Shown: positions 7,436 through 16,231, numbered from the stretch's first letter. The stretch: 64,000 bases of DNA from Rhizobium sp. 16-488-2b (GCF_017741815.1 NZ_JAGHMF010000036.1:124001-188000), one strand, 5' to 3'. Notes: generated from the letters alone by a model not told the origin. Numbers and translations are program-made.

Positions 7436-8536
7436 TTACTTGCCCAGACGTCCGTCGACGAGGGATTCCGAGATCGGCGCCGGTCTTTCCGTCTGCGTTG
7501 ATATCGCCACGGTGCGGCCGGTGTCCGATGCGGTCTGGAACGCTTCCATGACCTCCAGCACGTGCAGCGCCAGGCTGCCATTTGCGCGATGCGGCCGGTT
7601 TTCACGGATCGCATAGGCGAGATCGGCGACACCGATCGATCGGTAATTTCCATCCGCGTAAGGTGCGGTCAGCGCCTGGCTCTCGAACGAGCCGCCCTTT
7701 CTGAGAAGCTCGACCTCACCGCCGAAGTGATTGGGATCGGGCACGATCAGCGTTCCCTCGGTCCCGTAGACCTCAAGCGGCACGTGCTTGTGGCCGGCGA
7801 CATCGAAGCTCATGCCGATCTGCACCACGGCACCGTTGGCAAAGGCCATCAGGCCGGACACATGGGTCGGCACATGCACGGGGATATGCTCGCCGTTTCG
7901 TGGCTCGCTGGTGATCACGCGCTCCTTGCGCGGCGTAACCGCGAAGCCTGCCACCTGCGCCACCGGCCCGAACAGATTGACGAGATCGGTGATGTAATAC
8001 GGCCCCATATCCAGCATCGGCCCGCCGCCGACTTCGTAGTAGAAGGCTGGATTGGGGTGCCAGCGCTCGTGGCCGGGGCACATGAAGGTGGCCGTGCCGC
8101 CCACGGGCTGGCCGATCACGCCCTGATCGATCAACGCCCGCGCCGTCTGGTGGCCGCCGCCGAGGAAGGTGTCGGGTGCGGCACCGATGCGCAGGCCCTT
8201 CGCCTTGGCGGCTTCGGCGAGCTGCTTGCCTTCGGCGAAATTGATGCCGAGCGGCTTTTCCGAATAAGTGTGCTTGCCGGCGGCGAGCGCCTGCAGGCCG
8301 ACGGCCACGTGCGCCTTCGGAATGGTCAGATTGACGATGATCTCGATCGAGCGATCGGCGAAGAGTTCGTCGACGCTTCTGGCCGGCACGTTGAACTCGG
8401 CCGCCTTTGCCTGCGCGAGCTCACTATTCAAATCCGCCACGCCCCTGATGTCGAGAATGGGGAAAGACGCCATGGCCTTCAGGTACGCGCCCGATATGTT
8501 GCCGCATCCGATGATGCCTATGCCGACTTTATCCAT
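7436..8536 (-). CDS. Gfo/Idh/MocA family oxidoreductase
   Basis: This 366-residue NAD(P)-dependent dehydrogenase has the dinucleotide-binding start VGIGIIGCGNISGAYLKAM. The EKPLGINFAEGKQLAEAAKA segment follows at about residues 93-112 and carries the conserved EKP catalytic lysine. The C-terminal beta domain contains YYITDLVNLFGPVAQVAGFA. Such enzymes oxidise sugars, inositols or amino-sugars. It starts behind GGGAGGAAATC, 33 bases after the ROK gene, and is followed 19 bases later by ThuA. With the divergent sugar ABC importer this forms a sugar-uptake and oxidation locus, probably cytoplasmic 3-keto-sugar chemistry by analogy with ThuB. Confidence 0.9.
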   Translation of the reverse strand: MDKVGIGIIGCGNISGAYLKAMASFPILDIRGVADLNSELAQAKAAEFNVPARSVDELFADRSIEIIVNLTIPKAHVAVGLQALAAGKHTYSEKPLGINFAEGKQLAEAAKAKGLRIGAAPDTFLGGGHQTARALIDQGVIGQPVGGTATFMCPGHERWHPNPAFYYEVGGGPMLDMGPYYITDLVNLFGPVAQVAGFAVTPRKERVITSEPRNGEHIPVHVPTHVSGLMAFANGAVVQIGMSFDVAGHKHVPLEVYGTEGTLIVPDPNHFGGEVELLRKGGSFESQALTAPYADGNYRSIGVADLAYAIRENRPHRANGSLALHVLEVMEAFQTASDTGRTVAISTQTERPAPISESLVDGRLGK

Positions 8537-8569
8537 GATTTCCTCCCATAGATTTTGGTTCTGAAAGCG

Positions 8570-9769
8570 TCAGAGCGCCGGGCCCGTGGTGTTCCACGGC
8601 GACTCGTAAAGTTCGTAGAGGGCGACGGCCGCAGCCCCCTGTGCCCAGAAGTCGTCGCTGGAATCGTCGAAGACGAGTTCCGCGACGCCCTTGAGCGAGG
8701 GTGGAATGGCCAGCGCGTAGGCATTGCGCAGGCTCTCCAGAAACGGTTCGCCAAGCGCTAGGCTGGAGCCCACGAGGATCACGCGCGGCGGCGCGAAGAT
8801 GGTCACGATATTGGCAACCGCAACACCGACGGCCTCCCCCGCCCGGATCGCCGCGCTGATCAGCGCGTTGTCTTCAGCCTTAATCAGCGCCTGCGCATGC
8901 GCCATGCCGCGCCCGAGCCGTATCGCCTCGGCAAAGCGCCCGCCCGCCGGCTGCTCACCCAGAATTTCGCTTTCGCCAGCCTGGCTGGACAACCGCACGA
9001 TGCCGCGCGGGCCCATGCCAAGCACGAGATCACCAAGATTGTGGCTGAGGCCGCCGGCGCCGCGAAACAGCTGGTTGCCGTGTAGCACGCCAAGCCCGAG
9101 CGTCTGCTCAAGCGATATCAGCACCATGTCTTCCAGATCACGCGCCTTGCCGAACCAGTGATGCGCCAGCGTGATGGCATGTGCATCACTTTCGACGATC
9201 GTCGAGGTGTTCAGCCGCGCGGTCATCTCGGCGGCGAAATCGACATTGACGTCCCGAAAGATCGGGCTGCTGCGGATGTGGCCTGTCCGATGCTCGATGA
9301 CACCCGGCAGACTGAGGCAGACGGTATCGACATCTTCAAGCGACAGGCCAGCATCGACGACGCAGCGCCGCACGCCATCTTCGACGAGATCAGCGATGAC
9401 CGCGATCGGCTGGCGATCGATCCGGATCGGCAGGGTGAGATTCGAGAGCACATCGCCGCGAAAATCGGTGACGACGAAGACCATGCGACTGGCCGCGATC
9501 TTGGCGCCCACGACACGCGCCGCATCCGGATTGAGCTCCAGCATGACGCGTGGGCGACCGCGCGCCGCTTCGTTGCGGATATCGCCTTCGTGGCGCGGCA
9601 GGATCAGCCCATCATCCAGCAGCGAGGCGGTGATGGCCGATACCGTGGTGGTCGACAGCTGCGTGCGCTCGCTGATCTCGACACGCGCGATCGGCCCATG
9701 GCGACGAACCGTGTCGAGCACGTTCAGGCGATTGATCGCGCGCATCAATTCCGGGTCTGCGGTCTTCAT
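8570..9769 (-). CDS. ROK family transcriptional regulator
   Basis: This 399-residue NagC/XylR-type protein has an N-terminal winged helix-turn-helix (residues about 10-60, NVLDTVRRHGPIARVEISER then LSTTTVSAITASLLDDGLIL). A ROK kinase-like domain follows, seen as RVVGAKIAASRMVFVVTDFR and a later GLGVLHGNQLFRGAGGLSHN. The CxCGxxGC zinc motif found in many ROK proteins is not apparent. It is divergent from the sugar-binding-protein gene and leads the Gfo/Idh and ThuA genes, so it most likely represses both directions from the 9770-9979 region and is released by a sugar or sugar phosphate. Confidence 0.9.
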   Translation of the reverse strand: MKTADPELMRAINRLNVLDTVRRHGPIARVEISERTQLSTTTVSAITASLLDDGLILPRHEGDIRNEAARGRPRVMLELNPDAARVVGAKIAASRMVFVVTDFRGDVLSNLTLPIRIDRQPIAVIADLVEDGVRRCVVDAGLSLEDVDTVCLSLPGVIEHRTGHIRSSPIFRDVNVDFAAEMTARLNTSTIVESDAHAITLAHHWFGKARDLEDMVLISLEQTLGLGVLHGNQLFRGAGGLSHNLGDLVLGMGPRGIVRLSSQAGESEILGEQPAGGRFAEAIRLGRGMAHAQALIKAEDNALISAAIRAGEAVGVAVANIVTIFAPPRVILVGSSLALGEPFLESLRNAYALAIPPSLKGVAELVFDDSSDDFWAQGAAAVALYELYESPWNTTGPAL

Positions 9770-9831
9770 CTATTCTTGCACGGCTCTTCTGGCGACCGCC
9801 GAAGCAGGTCGCTATTTTTGTCGGAATACGA

Positions 9832-9926
9832 ATTAAATAACGTGGAGATTCAGCCCTCTGTCAAGGCTAATCTGCCAAAATCAACCTAGGGAGTTGACAT
9901 TCCGGCAAAGCTGCCGATCATTTAAT
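9832..9926. promoter_or_regulatory. Divergent promoter region, ROK operon / sugar ABC operon
   Basis: Leftward, TTGACA (plus positions 9859-9864) and TTATTT (9835-9840) are spaced 18 bases apart and would drive the ROK gene. Rightward, TTGACA at 9894-9899 is followed by AT-rich sequence (ATCATTTAAT, 9917-9926) and would drive the binding-protein gene. The AT-rich CGAATTAAATAACG around the leftward -10 is a reasonable place for the ROK protein to bind. Promoter calls are by eye only. Confidence 0.4.
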
Positions 9927-9979
9927 CCGCATAAGGGACAAAATTGTAGAGGACGATTTTCCCTTGAGGAGGAGACCTT

Positions 9980-11290
9980 ATGTTCAATCATCAAAGGGCG
10001 AAAGCCCTGTTCAATAGTCGTGCCTTTGTCCGCTCGACCGCGACCGCTCTGGCGCTTCTGATCGCCGCCGGCACTGCCGCTGCCGACACGACCATCAAGT
10101 GGATGCATCTCGAAATCGACCCGACCTATCTCGGCGTCTGGCAGCAGATCGTCAAGAATTACGAGGCCGAGCATCCGGGCACGAAGGTGGAGATGCAGTT
10201 CCTCGAAAACGAGGCCTTCAAGGCGAAGCTGCCGACGCTTCTGCAGTCCAGCGATGCGCCTGATCTTTTCTACAGCTGGGGCGGCGGCGTTTTGAAACAA
10301 CAGCTGGCGACAGGCGCCCTGCTCGATCTCAGCGAAGCGATGAACGCCAAGGATGGCGCGTGGGTGAAGACCTACAACCCGGCCTCCGTCAAGGGCCTGA
10401 GCTATGACGGCAAGATCGGCGCTGTCCCCTATGCCGTCGGCACCGTATCCTTCTTCTACAACAAGGAATTGTTCGCCAAGGCCGGCGTCGATGCGACCAC
10501 GATCAAGACCTGGGACGACTATCTGGCCGCGGTCAAGAAGATCAAGGACGCAGGCATCGTGCCGATCGCCGGCGGTGGCGGCGAGAAGTGGCCGATCCAC
10601 TTCTACTGGAGCTATCTGGTTATGCGCAACGGCGGCCAGAAGGTTTTCGATGCCGCCAAGAATGGCCAAGGCGAAGGCTTCAACGACCCGGCGATGATCA
10701 AGGCTGGCGAACAACTCGCCGAACTCGGCAAGCTTGAGCCATTCCAGCCCGGCTACCTCGGGGCCACATGGCCGCAGACACTCGGCGTCTTTGGCGACGG
10801 CAAGGCGGCGATGATCCTCGGCTTCCAGAACACCGAGGCCAACCAGCGCACCAATGCCGGTGACAAGAAGGGTCTGAACCCCGACAATATCGGCCGCTTC
10901 GCCTTCCCGGCTGTTACAGGCGGCGCCGGTGCCGTTACCGACACGCTGGGCGGCCTGAACGGTTGGGCCGTCACCAAGAAGGCGCCGCCGGAAACGCTGG
11001 ACTTCCTCGCCTATCTCACCAATGCCGAGAACGAGCGGACCATGGCCAAGGCCGGCATGATCATCCCGGTAGCGGTCGGCGCCGAGGATGGCGTGACCAA
11101 CCCGCTGCTGCATGAATCGGCCGAACAGCTGGCGCATTCCACATGGCACCAGAACTTCTTCGACCAAGATCTCGGCCCCTCGGTCGGCCGCGTCGTCAAC
11201 GACGTGTCGGTCGCCATCGTCTCCGGACAGATGACGCCTGCCGATGGCGCACAGCAGATCCAGGATGCCTTCGAGCAGGATCAGTTCTGA
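9980..11290 (+). CDS. Sugar ABC transporter substrate-binding protein
   Basis: This 436-residue extracellular solute-binding protein (family 1) starts with a signal peptide to about residue 35 (STATALALLIAAGTAAADTT). Typical blocks are VWQQIVKNYEAEHPGTKVEM, LPTLLQSSDAPDLFYSWGGG, GAVPYAVGTVSFFYNKELFA and a late FPAVTGGAGAVTDTLGGLNG. GAGGAGGAG precedes the ATG. It is the first gene of binding protein - permease - permease, and lies divergently from the ROK regulator. It delivers a sugar or oligosaccharide in the periplasm to the two membrane subunits that follow. Confidence 0.93.
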   Translation: MFNHQRAKALFNSRAFVRSTATALALLIAAGTAAADTTIKWMHLEIDPTYLGVWQQIVKNYEAEHPGTKVEMQFLENEAFKAKLPTLLQSSDAPDLFYSWGGGVLKQQLATGALLDLSEAMNAKDGAWVKTYNPASVKGLSYDGKIGAVPYAVGTVSFFYNKELFAKAGVDATTIKTWDDYLAAVKKIKDAGIVPIAGGGGEKWPIHFYWSYLVMRNGGQKVFDAAKNGQGEGFNDPAMIKAGEQLAELGKLEPFQPGYLGATWPQTLGVFGDGKAAMILGFQNTEANQRTNAGDKKGLNPDNIGRFAFPAVTGGAGAVTDTLGGLNGWAVTKKAPPETLDFLAYLTNAENERTMAKAGMIIPVAVGAEDGVTNPLLHESAEQLAHSTWHQNFFDQDLGPSVGRVVNDVSVAIVSGQMTPADGAQQIQDAFEQDQF

Positions 11291-11301
11291 TCAAGACCAT
11301 T

Positions 11302-11328
11302 GCGGCGCGGGACATACTCTCGCGCCGC
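11302..11328 (+). other. Stem-loop between binding-protein and permease genes
   Basis: A perfect 8-base stem GCGGCGCG / CGCGCCGC encloses an 11-base loop, beginning 12 bases after the stop. No T-tract follows, so it looks more like an mRNA-stabilising or partial attenuating hairpin than a full terminator. This is usual where a binding protein must be made in excess over its permeases. Confidence 0.55.
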
Positions 11329-11356
11329 CATTTGATGTCTGGAATGTGAGGTCCCC

Positions 11357-12298
11357 ATGGCCAATGTCAGCGCCGCCGCCGCAATCAGACCCGCGCGCAT
11401 ACCGGCCACCCAGTCCGCCCGGCGCAAACATCCGGCCGTTGCCGGCCGCCTGCCCGTGCTGCTGCTCTTCCTGCCGCCGGCGCTTCTGCTGTTCTCGATC
11501 TTCGTGATCCTGCCGATGGGCGAGGCCGCCTGGTACAGCCTTTACAAATGGGACGGCTATGGTCTGCCGACGCAATATGTCGGCATGCGCAACTTCGAGC
11601 TCCTGTTCAAGAACGGCGCCTTCCTCACCGCGCTGAAAAACAACGCGATGATCATGGTGATCTCGATCGCGATCCAGATTCCGCTTGCCATCTGGCTGGC
11701 GATGATGCTGGCGCACCGCATCGCCGGCGTGGTTGTCTTCCGGCTGATCTTTTTCCTGCCCTACGTGCTCGCCGATGTCGCGGCCGGCCTGATCTGGCGC
11801 TTCGTCTATGACGGTGACTACGGGCTCTTCGCTTCGATCGCCCACCTGCTTGGCGTCGAGACGCCCTATGTGCTGGCCGACAAGGATCTGGCGATGTACG
11901 CGGTGCTCGGCGTCATCGTCTGGAAATACTTCGGTTTCCACATGATGCTGTTCATCGCCGGGCTGCAATCGCTGGACAAGAGCGTTCTGGAAGCTGCCGA
12001 GATCGATGGCGCCAGCGGCTGGCAGCGGTTCCGCTATATCACCCTGCCGCTACTTGGATCGACCGTTCGTCTCTCCGTCTTCTTCGCTGTCGTCGGCTCG
12101 CTGCAGCTGTTCGACCTCATCATGCCTCTGACGGGCGGCGGTCCGTTCAATGCCACGCAGACGATGGTGACCTTCCTGTTCAATTTCGGCGTTGCCCGCA
12201 TGCAGGTCGGGCTCGGAAGCGCCGTCGGCGTCGTGCTTTTCCTGATCTGCGTCACGCTCGCCTTCAGCTACAAACGGATATTCATGCGCCATGACTGA
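11357..12298 (+). CDS. Sugar ABC transporter permease (MalF type)
   Basis: The protein is 313 residues with six predicted membrane spans, the first at about residues 34-55 (PVLLLFLPPALLLFSIFVIL). The cytoplasmic EAA loop lies near residue 212 (LEAAEIDGASGWQRFRYITL). It pairs with the next gene, which overlaps it by eight bases, to form the membrane channel of a CUT1 carbohydrate importer. No ATPase gene lies in this operon. The pair therefore probably uses a shared MalK/UgpC-type ATPase; two such genes occur elsewhere in the window. Confidence 0.92.
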   Translation: MANVSAAAAIRPARIPATQSARRKHPAVAGRLPVLLLFLPPALLLFSIFVILPMGEAAWYSLYKWDGYGLPTQYVGMRNFELLFKNGAFLTALKNNAMIMVISIAIQIPLAIWLAMMLAHRIAGVVVFRLIFFLPYVLADVAAGLIWRFVYDGDYGLFASIAHLLGVETPYVLADKDLAMYAVLGVIVWKYFGFHMMLFIAGLQSLDKSVLEAAEIDGASGWQRFRYITLPLLGSTVRLSVFFAVVGSLQLFDLIMPLTGGGPFNATQTMVTFLFNFGVARMQVGLGSAVGVVLFLICVTLAFSYKRIFMRHD

Positions 12299-13139
12299 CG
12301 TCGTTTCATCCGATCGGCTCAATGCCGGCACCAAAGCCTATCTCTACACGTCGCTGGTCATCATATCGGCCATCGTCCTGATCCCGCTGGTTACCACAGC
12401 GCTTGGCGGCTTCAAGGATCTGGGCGACCTGCGCACCAATCCGTTCGGCCTGCCGGTCGAATGGCATGCCGAAAATTACACCGATATCCTGTTCGGCGAT
12501 CGCTACTGGCGGCAGATGGTCAACTCGCTGCTCATCGCGGCGCTCACCGTCTTCCTCACCGTATCGGTATCGGCCATGGCGGCCTTCACCTTCGCGCATG
12601 TCCGCTTCTTCGGCGCCGATTTCCTGCTGAACTATTTCCTGATCGGGCTGATGTTCCCCGCCGCGACTGCTATTCTGCCGCTGTTCATCCGCATCCGCGA
12701 TCTAGGGCTGCTCAACACATACTGGGGCGTGGTGCTGCCGCAGGTGGCCTTCGGGCTTGGCATGAGCATACTCTTGTTCCGGAACTATTTTCGCAACCTT
12801 CCGGAAGAATTGTTCCAGGCGGCGGTGGTCGATGGCTGCGGCTACATGCGCTTCTTCTGGCATATCTGCCTGCCGCTCTCGCGACCAATCATCGCCACAG
12901 TCAGCATCATCTCCTTCGTCGGCAGCTGGAACAGCTACATCCTGCCGCTGATTATGCTGAACTCGGAGAAGATGTACCCCTGGCCGCTCGGCATCATGGT
13001 CTACCGCGGCGAATTCGGCACCGCCTGGCAGCTGGTGCTCGCCTTCATCACGCTGACAATCATGCCGACCGTCATCGTCTTCTTCCTGGCGCAGAAGCAC
13101 ATCATCGCCGGCTTGACCGCAGGCGCGGTCAAGTCGTGA
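12291..13139 (+). CDS. Sugar ABC transporter permease (MalG type)
   Basis: This 282-residue MalG-like inner-membrane subunit has about six spans. The first is LVIISAIVLIPLVTTALGGF at residues 17-36. The EAA-type loop is LFQAAVVDGCGYMRFFWHIC, and the protein ends with the family-typical IIAGLTAGAVKS. Its ATG overlaps the end of the preceding permease by eight bases, which implies translational coupling. The gene is the last of this operon and converges on the SDR gene of the thiamine operon. Confidence 0.92.
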   Translation: MTDVVSSDRLNAGTKAYLYTSLVIISAIVLIPLVTTALGGFKDLGDLRTNPFGLPVEWHAENYTDILFGDRYWRQMVNSLLIAALTVFLTVSVSAMAAFTFAHVRFFGADFLLNYFLIGLMFPAATAILPLFIRIRDLGLLNTYWGVVLPQVAFGLGMSILLFRNYFRNLPEELFQAAVVDGCGYMRFFWHICLPLSRPIIATVSIISFVGSWNSYILPLIMLNSEKMYPWPLGIMVYRGEFGTAWQLVLAFITLTIMPTVIVFFLAQKHIIAGLTAGAVKS

Positions 13140-13156
13140 TGATATCACGATGACGT

Positions 13157-13921
13157 TCAGCCAAACACGAGGCCGCCATCGACGATCAGGTTCTGGCCGG
13201 TAACCGCCCGCGCCCATGGGCTGGCAAAAAACAGCACGGCGTCGGCCGCTTCCTCCGGCGTCGTCACGCGGCGCAAAGGCGTGCTACCGGCGATGAGATC
13301 GAACACCGCCTCCGGCGTCCCGGCGCTGGCATCGGTGGTCCGCAACAATCCGCCTGAAACCATGTTCACGGTGATCCCATCAGGCCCGAGTTCGGCGGCG
13401 GCCGTGCGAGTGAGCGACAATAGCGCACCCTTCGCCGCCGTATAGTCGTGATAGGGCACAACGGGATTCTGGAAGAGATTGGTCCCGATCGTCACGATCC
13501 GCCCGAAACCGGCCGCAGCCATGGCCGGGCGCGTTGCCTGGATGAGGTTCAAAGCACCCTTCACCGCCGTATCAAGTTGCGCCGTCATCTCCTCCCAGCT
13601 GAGCTCGCCGAGTTTCGGGCGGGCGTCGCCGTTGAAGCTGAAATCGGCGAGCGCATTGTGCACGACTGTCGTCGGCGATCCGAGCCTGCGGGTAACATCG
13701 GCTACCAATTCGGTCACCGCCACGCCGTCGCGGATATCGGCCTGAAACGCGTGTGCCCTTTCGCCGAGGCTCTTAGCCAGCGCCTCGGCCTGCTCGCGGC
13801 TGTTGCGATAGTTGATCGCCACCTTCGCGCCCTCGCGGGCGAAAGCGCTTGCGATCGCCGCCCCGAGCCCGCGCGCGGCGCCGGTTACGATCACCGTCTG
13901 CTCACTGATCGGCAATGTCAT
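13157..13921 (-). CDS. SDR family oxidoreductase, fourth gene of the thi operon
   Basis: This 254-residue short-chain dehydrogenase has the cofactor motif TGAARGLGAAIASAFAREG near the N-terminus, the NAG-equivalent VHNALADFSF, catalytic Ser/Tyr/Lys in IGTNLF then YHDYTAAKGALL, and a C-terminal AVTGQNLIVDGGLVFG. Related proteins are annotated FabG-like. The ATG at 13921 overlaps the thiD stop as ATGA and has GAAGGAG upstream, so I chose it over the start at 13948. That coupling puts it under the thiM riboswitch and suggests a role with thiazole, pyrimidine or thiamine derivatives, perhaps an alcohol/aldehyde interconversion. The role is inference. Confidence 0.88.
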   Translation of the reverse strand: MTLPISEQTVIVTGAARGLGAAIASAFAREGAKVAINYRNSREQAEALAKSLGERAHAFQADIRDGVAVTELVADVTRRLGSPTTVVHNALADFSFNGDARPKLGELSWEEMTAQLDTAVKGALNLIQATRPAMAAAGFGRIVTIGTNLFQNPVVPYHDYTAAKGALLSLTRTAAAELGPDGITVNMVSGGLLRTTDASAGTPEAVFDLIAGSTPLRRVTTPEEAADAVLFFASPWARAVTGQNLIVDGGLVFG

Positions 13922-14739
13922 TTCGCGTCTCCTTCCTCTGTCGTCCAAAGTTCGTGAAAGTGCTGGACCGGGCCATGTCCCGAGCCGACGTCGAGCGTGT
14001 CGGCCGCAGCCACCGCGCCGGCGAGATAGATCTTTGCGGCGGCTACCGCCTGTGGCAGCGGCGCGCCCTTCGCGAGCTCGGCCGCCAACGCGCTCGATAG
14101 CGTGCAGCCAGTGCCGTGCGTGTTTGCGGTCGGGATCCTGACGGCCTCGAACCAGACGAGGCCGTCTTCCGTTGCCAGCACATCGGGGCTCTGGTCACCC
14201 TCGAGATGGCCGCCTTTGACGAGCACGGCAGCAGGCCCCAAAGCGCGCAGCGCCTCCGCCTGCTCGCCCATTTCCCGGCGGCTCTCGGCCACATCGGTGC
14301 GCAGCAACGCGGCTGCCTCAGGCAGGTTGGGCGTCAGCAGCGTCGCAAGCGGCAGCAGCCGGCGCAGAAGCACGTCGACGGCGTCGGGATCGAGAAGCTT
14401 CGCCCCACCCTTGGCCACCATGACGGGATCGAGCACGATCGGGATGCCGGGATGAAGCTTGAGAACGTCGGCGACCGCATCGGCGATTTCGGCATTGGCG
14501 ATCATGCCGATCTTGACGGCATCGACGCGGACATCCGCGAACACGGCCTTGATCTGATCGGCGACGAAACCTGCTGGGACGAGGTGAACGCCGGATACGC
14601 CCTGCGTGTTCTGCGCGGTCAACGCGGTGAGCGCCGCCATGCCATAGACGCCACGCGCGGCAAACGCCTTGAGGTCCGCCTGGATGCCGGCGCCGCCCGA
14701 TGGGTCGGATCCGGCGATGGAGAGAACGTTGCGGATCAT
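13918..14739 (-). CDS. thiD: Bifunctional HMP kinase / HMP-phosphate kinase
   Basis: This 273-residue ribokinase-fold enzyme phosphorylates 4-amino-5-hydroxymethyl-2-methylpyrimidine twice to HMP-PP for thiamine assembly. It shows the start SIAGSDPSGGAGIQADLKAF, the GVYGMAALTALTAQNTQGVS block, DPVMVAKGGAKLL, and the ATP/anion-hole segment ANTHGTGCTLSSALAAELAK with catalytic Asp/Cys surroundings. The ATG at 14739 overlaps the thiE stop as ATGA, and its own stop overlaps the SDR start in the same way. With thiM and thiE it forms a salvage set; thiC, thiG and thiO are not in the window. Confidence 0.95.
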   Translation of the reverse strand: MIRNVLSIAGSDPSGGAGIQADLKAFAARGVYGMAALTALTAQNTQGVSGVHLVPAGFVADQIKAVFADVRVDAVKIGMIANAEIADAVADVLKLHPGIPIVLDPVMVAKGGAKLLDPDAVDVLLRRLLPLATLLTPNLPEAAALLRTDVAESRREMGEQAEALRALGPAAVLVKGGHLEGDQSPDVLATEDGLVWFEAVRIPTANTHGTGCTLSSALAAELAKGAPLPQAVAAAKIYLAGAVAAADTLDVGSGHGPVQHFHELWTTEEGDAK

Positions 14740-15371
14740 CGGGATCTCCCTTGAATAGCCTCTGAAAGCTCGCGGGCGGCAGCGCGAGGATCGGCCGTGC
14801 CGCAAATTGCCGAGACGACAGCGATGCCATCGGCGCCGGCGGCAAAAACACCGCTGACATGCGCCAGCTTCAGCCCGCCGATGGCAACGGAGGGAACCGG
14901 GCAGGCGGCGACGAAACGTGCGAGGCCGTCGAGCCCGATCGGCTGCTTGTGGTCCGACTTGGTCGGCGTCGCGAAGACCGGCCCGATACCGGCATAGTCG
15001 ACCAACGCTGGATCGACCGCAGCCGCCAGCGCCTCTGTCTCCACCGACAGGCCGAGGATCATGTCGCGTCCGATCCGCCCGCGCGCGGCACGCACGACCA
15101 TATCGTCCTGGCCGACATGCAGCCCATCGGCGCCGATCGCGATTGCCGCCTCGACATCATCGTTGATGACAAGCAGCGCGCCCGTCCCGGCAAGCGCTTC
15201 CTTCAGGGCAAGGCCGGTGTCTATCATGCGCGCCGTGGAGGCATGCTTGTCGCGGAGTTGCACGACGGTGGCGCCACCGGCAACGGCGCGCCGTGCTGTT
15301 TCGACCATGCCGATGCCAGCACAGAGCTCGGGGTCGAGGACGAGATAGAGCGAGAGATCGATCTTCGTCAT
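14736..15371 (-). CDS. thiE: Thiamine phosphate synthase
   Basis: This 211-residue TIM-barrel enzyme joins HMP-PP and thiazole phosphate to make thiamine monophosphate. Family motifs are LYLVLDPELCAG, GGATVVQLRDKHA with the pyrophosphate-binding Arg/Lys, LLVINDDVEAAIAIGADGLH then VGQDDM, and the phosphate loop VPSVAIGGLKLAHV. The frame is open far upstream, but the ATG at 15371 overlaps the thiM stop (ATGA) and fits the family start. It is the second gene of the riboswitch-controlled operon. Confidence 0.95.
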   Translation of the reverse strand: MTKIDLSLYLVLDPELCAGIGMVETARRAVAGGATVVQLRDKHASTARMIDTGLALKEALAGTGALLVINDDVEAAIAIGADGLHVGQDDMVVRAARGRIGRDMILGLSVETEALAAAVDPALVDYAGIGPVFATPTKSDHKQPIGLDGLARFVAACPVPSVAIGGLKLAHVSGVFAAGADGIAVVSAICGTADPRAAARELSEAIQGRSR

Positions 15372-16174
15372 AGCATCCGCACCCGCGCCTTGTTGTTGAT
15401 CGCGGCACCGTCCATCGCCGCGAGGGCGTCGAGGAACCGCCAGGAAAATGACCCCGGCCCCTCCGCCCCGCGCGCCGCGTCTTCGCCGGCGACGGCGAAC
15501 ATGGCGAGTGCCGATATCGTCGCTTCGAACGGCGCATCGGGCCTTGTGGCGGCGAAGGTGCCGACGAGGCATGTCAGCGAGCAGCCGAGCGCCGTCACCT
15601 GTGGCATCAGCGAGGAGCCGCCCTCGATGCGGCAGGCGCGCGCGCCGTCGGTGACGAAATCGACCTCGCCGGTCACCGCCACCACGGCTTGGTGCGTGTT
15701 TGCGATATGGCAGGCGGCAGCCTCCGCCTGCCCCACGGGGTCACGGCTGTCGACGCCCTGCCCCCGGCTTTCGCCGCCGGCGAGCGCGATGATCTCGGAC
15801 GCGTTGCCGCGAATGATGGTCGGGCGAAGCGCCAGCAGCCCCGCGACGGCCTGTCTGCGAAAGGCGGTCGCATAATGGGCGACTGGGTCGAGGACCCATG
15901 GCCTGGCGTTTTCGCCCGCCGATCGTGCGGCGGCGCGCATGCCGTTCATCCAACTCGGCGAGAGCGTGCCGATGTTAACAGTCAGCGCACCGGAGATAGC
16001 CGCGAACTCGCCGGCCTCTTCCTCGGCATGCACCATGGCAGGCGAAGCGCCGGCCGCGAGCAGCACGTTTGCGGCGATGTTCATCGCAACGAAATTGGTG
16101 ATGCACTGAACGAGCGGCTTTTGTGCGCGTATGGCATCAAGCATCGAACCGGGAGATCTGTCGTCTTTCATCAT
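15368..16174 (-). CDS. thiM: Hydroxyethylthiazole kinase
   Basis: This 268-residue kinase phosphorylates the thiazole moiety for reuse. Diagnostic stretches are LVQCITNFVAMNIAANVLLA, GASPAMVHAEEEAGEF, LVLDPVAHYATAFR-like VLDPVAHYATAFRRQAVAGL, and the ATP-binding ALGCSLTCLVGTFAA with the conserved cysteine. Two adjacent ATG codons (16174 and 16171) follow the site GAAAGGGG; the upstream frame to 16216 lies in the leader. It is the first gene of thiM-thiE-thiD-SDR and is preceded by a TPP riboswitch. The presence of salvage genes alone suggests dependence on scavenged HMP and thiazole, as described for Rhizobium leguminosarum, unless de novo genes lie elsewhere. Confidence 0.95.
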   Translation of the reverse strand: MMKDDRSPGSMLDAIRAQKPLVQCITNFVAMNIAANVLLAAGASPAMVHAEEEAGEFAAISGALTVNIGTLSPSWMNGMRAAARSAGENARPWVLDPVAHYATAFRRQAVAGLLALRPTIIRGNASEIIALAGGESRGQGVDSRDPVGQAEAAACHIANTHQAVVAVTGEVDFVTDGARACRIEGGSSLMPQVTALGCSLTCLVGTFAATRPDAPFEATISALAMFAVAGEDAARGAEGPGSFSWRFLDALAAMDGAAINNKARVRML

Positions 16175-16192
16175 GCCCCTTTCGGGCGGGGC
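16175..16192 (-). promoter_or_regulatory. Hairpin covering the thiM ribosome binding site
   Basis: On the minus strand GCCCC-GCCCGAAA-GGGGC forms a five-base stem whose 3' arm contains the AAAGGGG ribosome binding site directly before the thiM ATG. This arrangement is consistent with translational control by the upstream riboswitch. Confidence 0.5.
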
Positions 16193-16231
16193 AAGACGCG
16201 GGGACCCAAATAGCAATGCCGGAGGGTCCGA

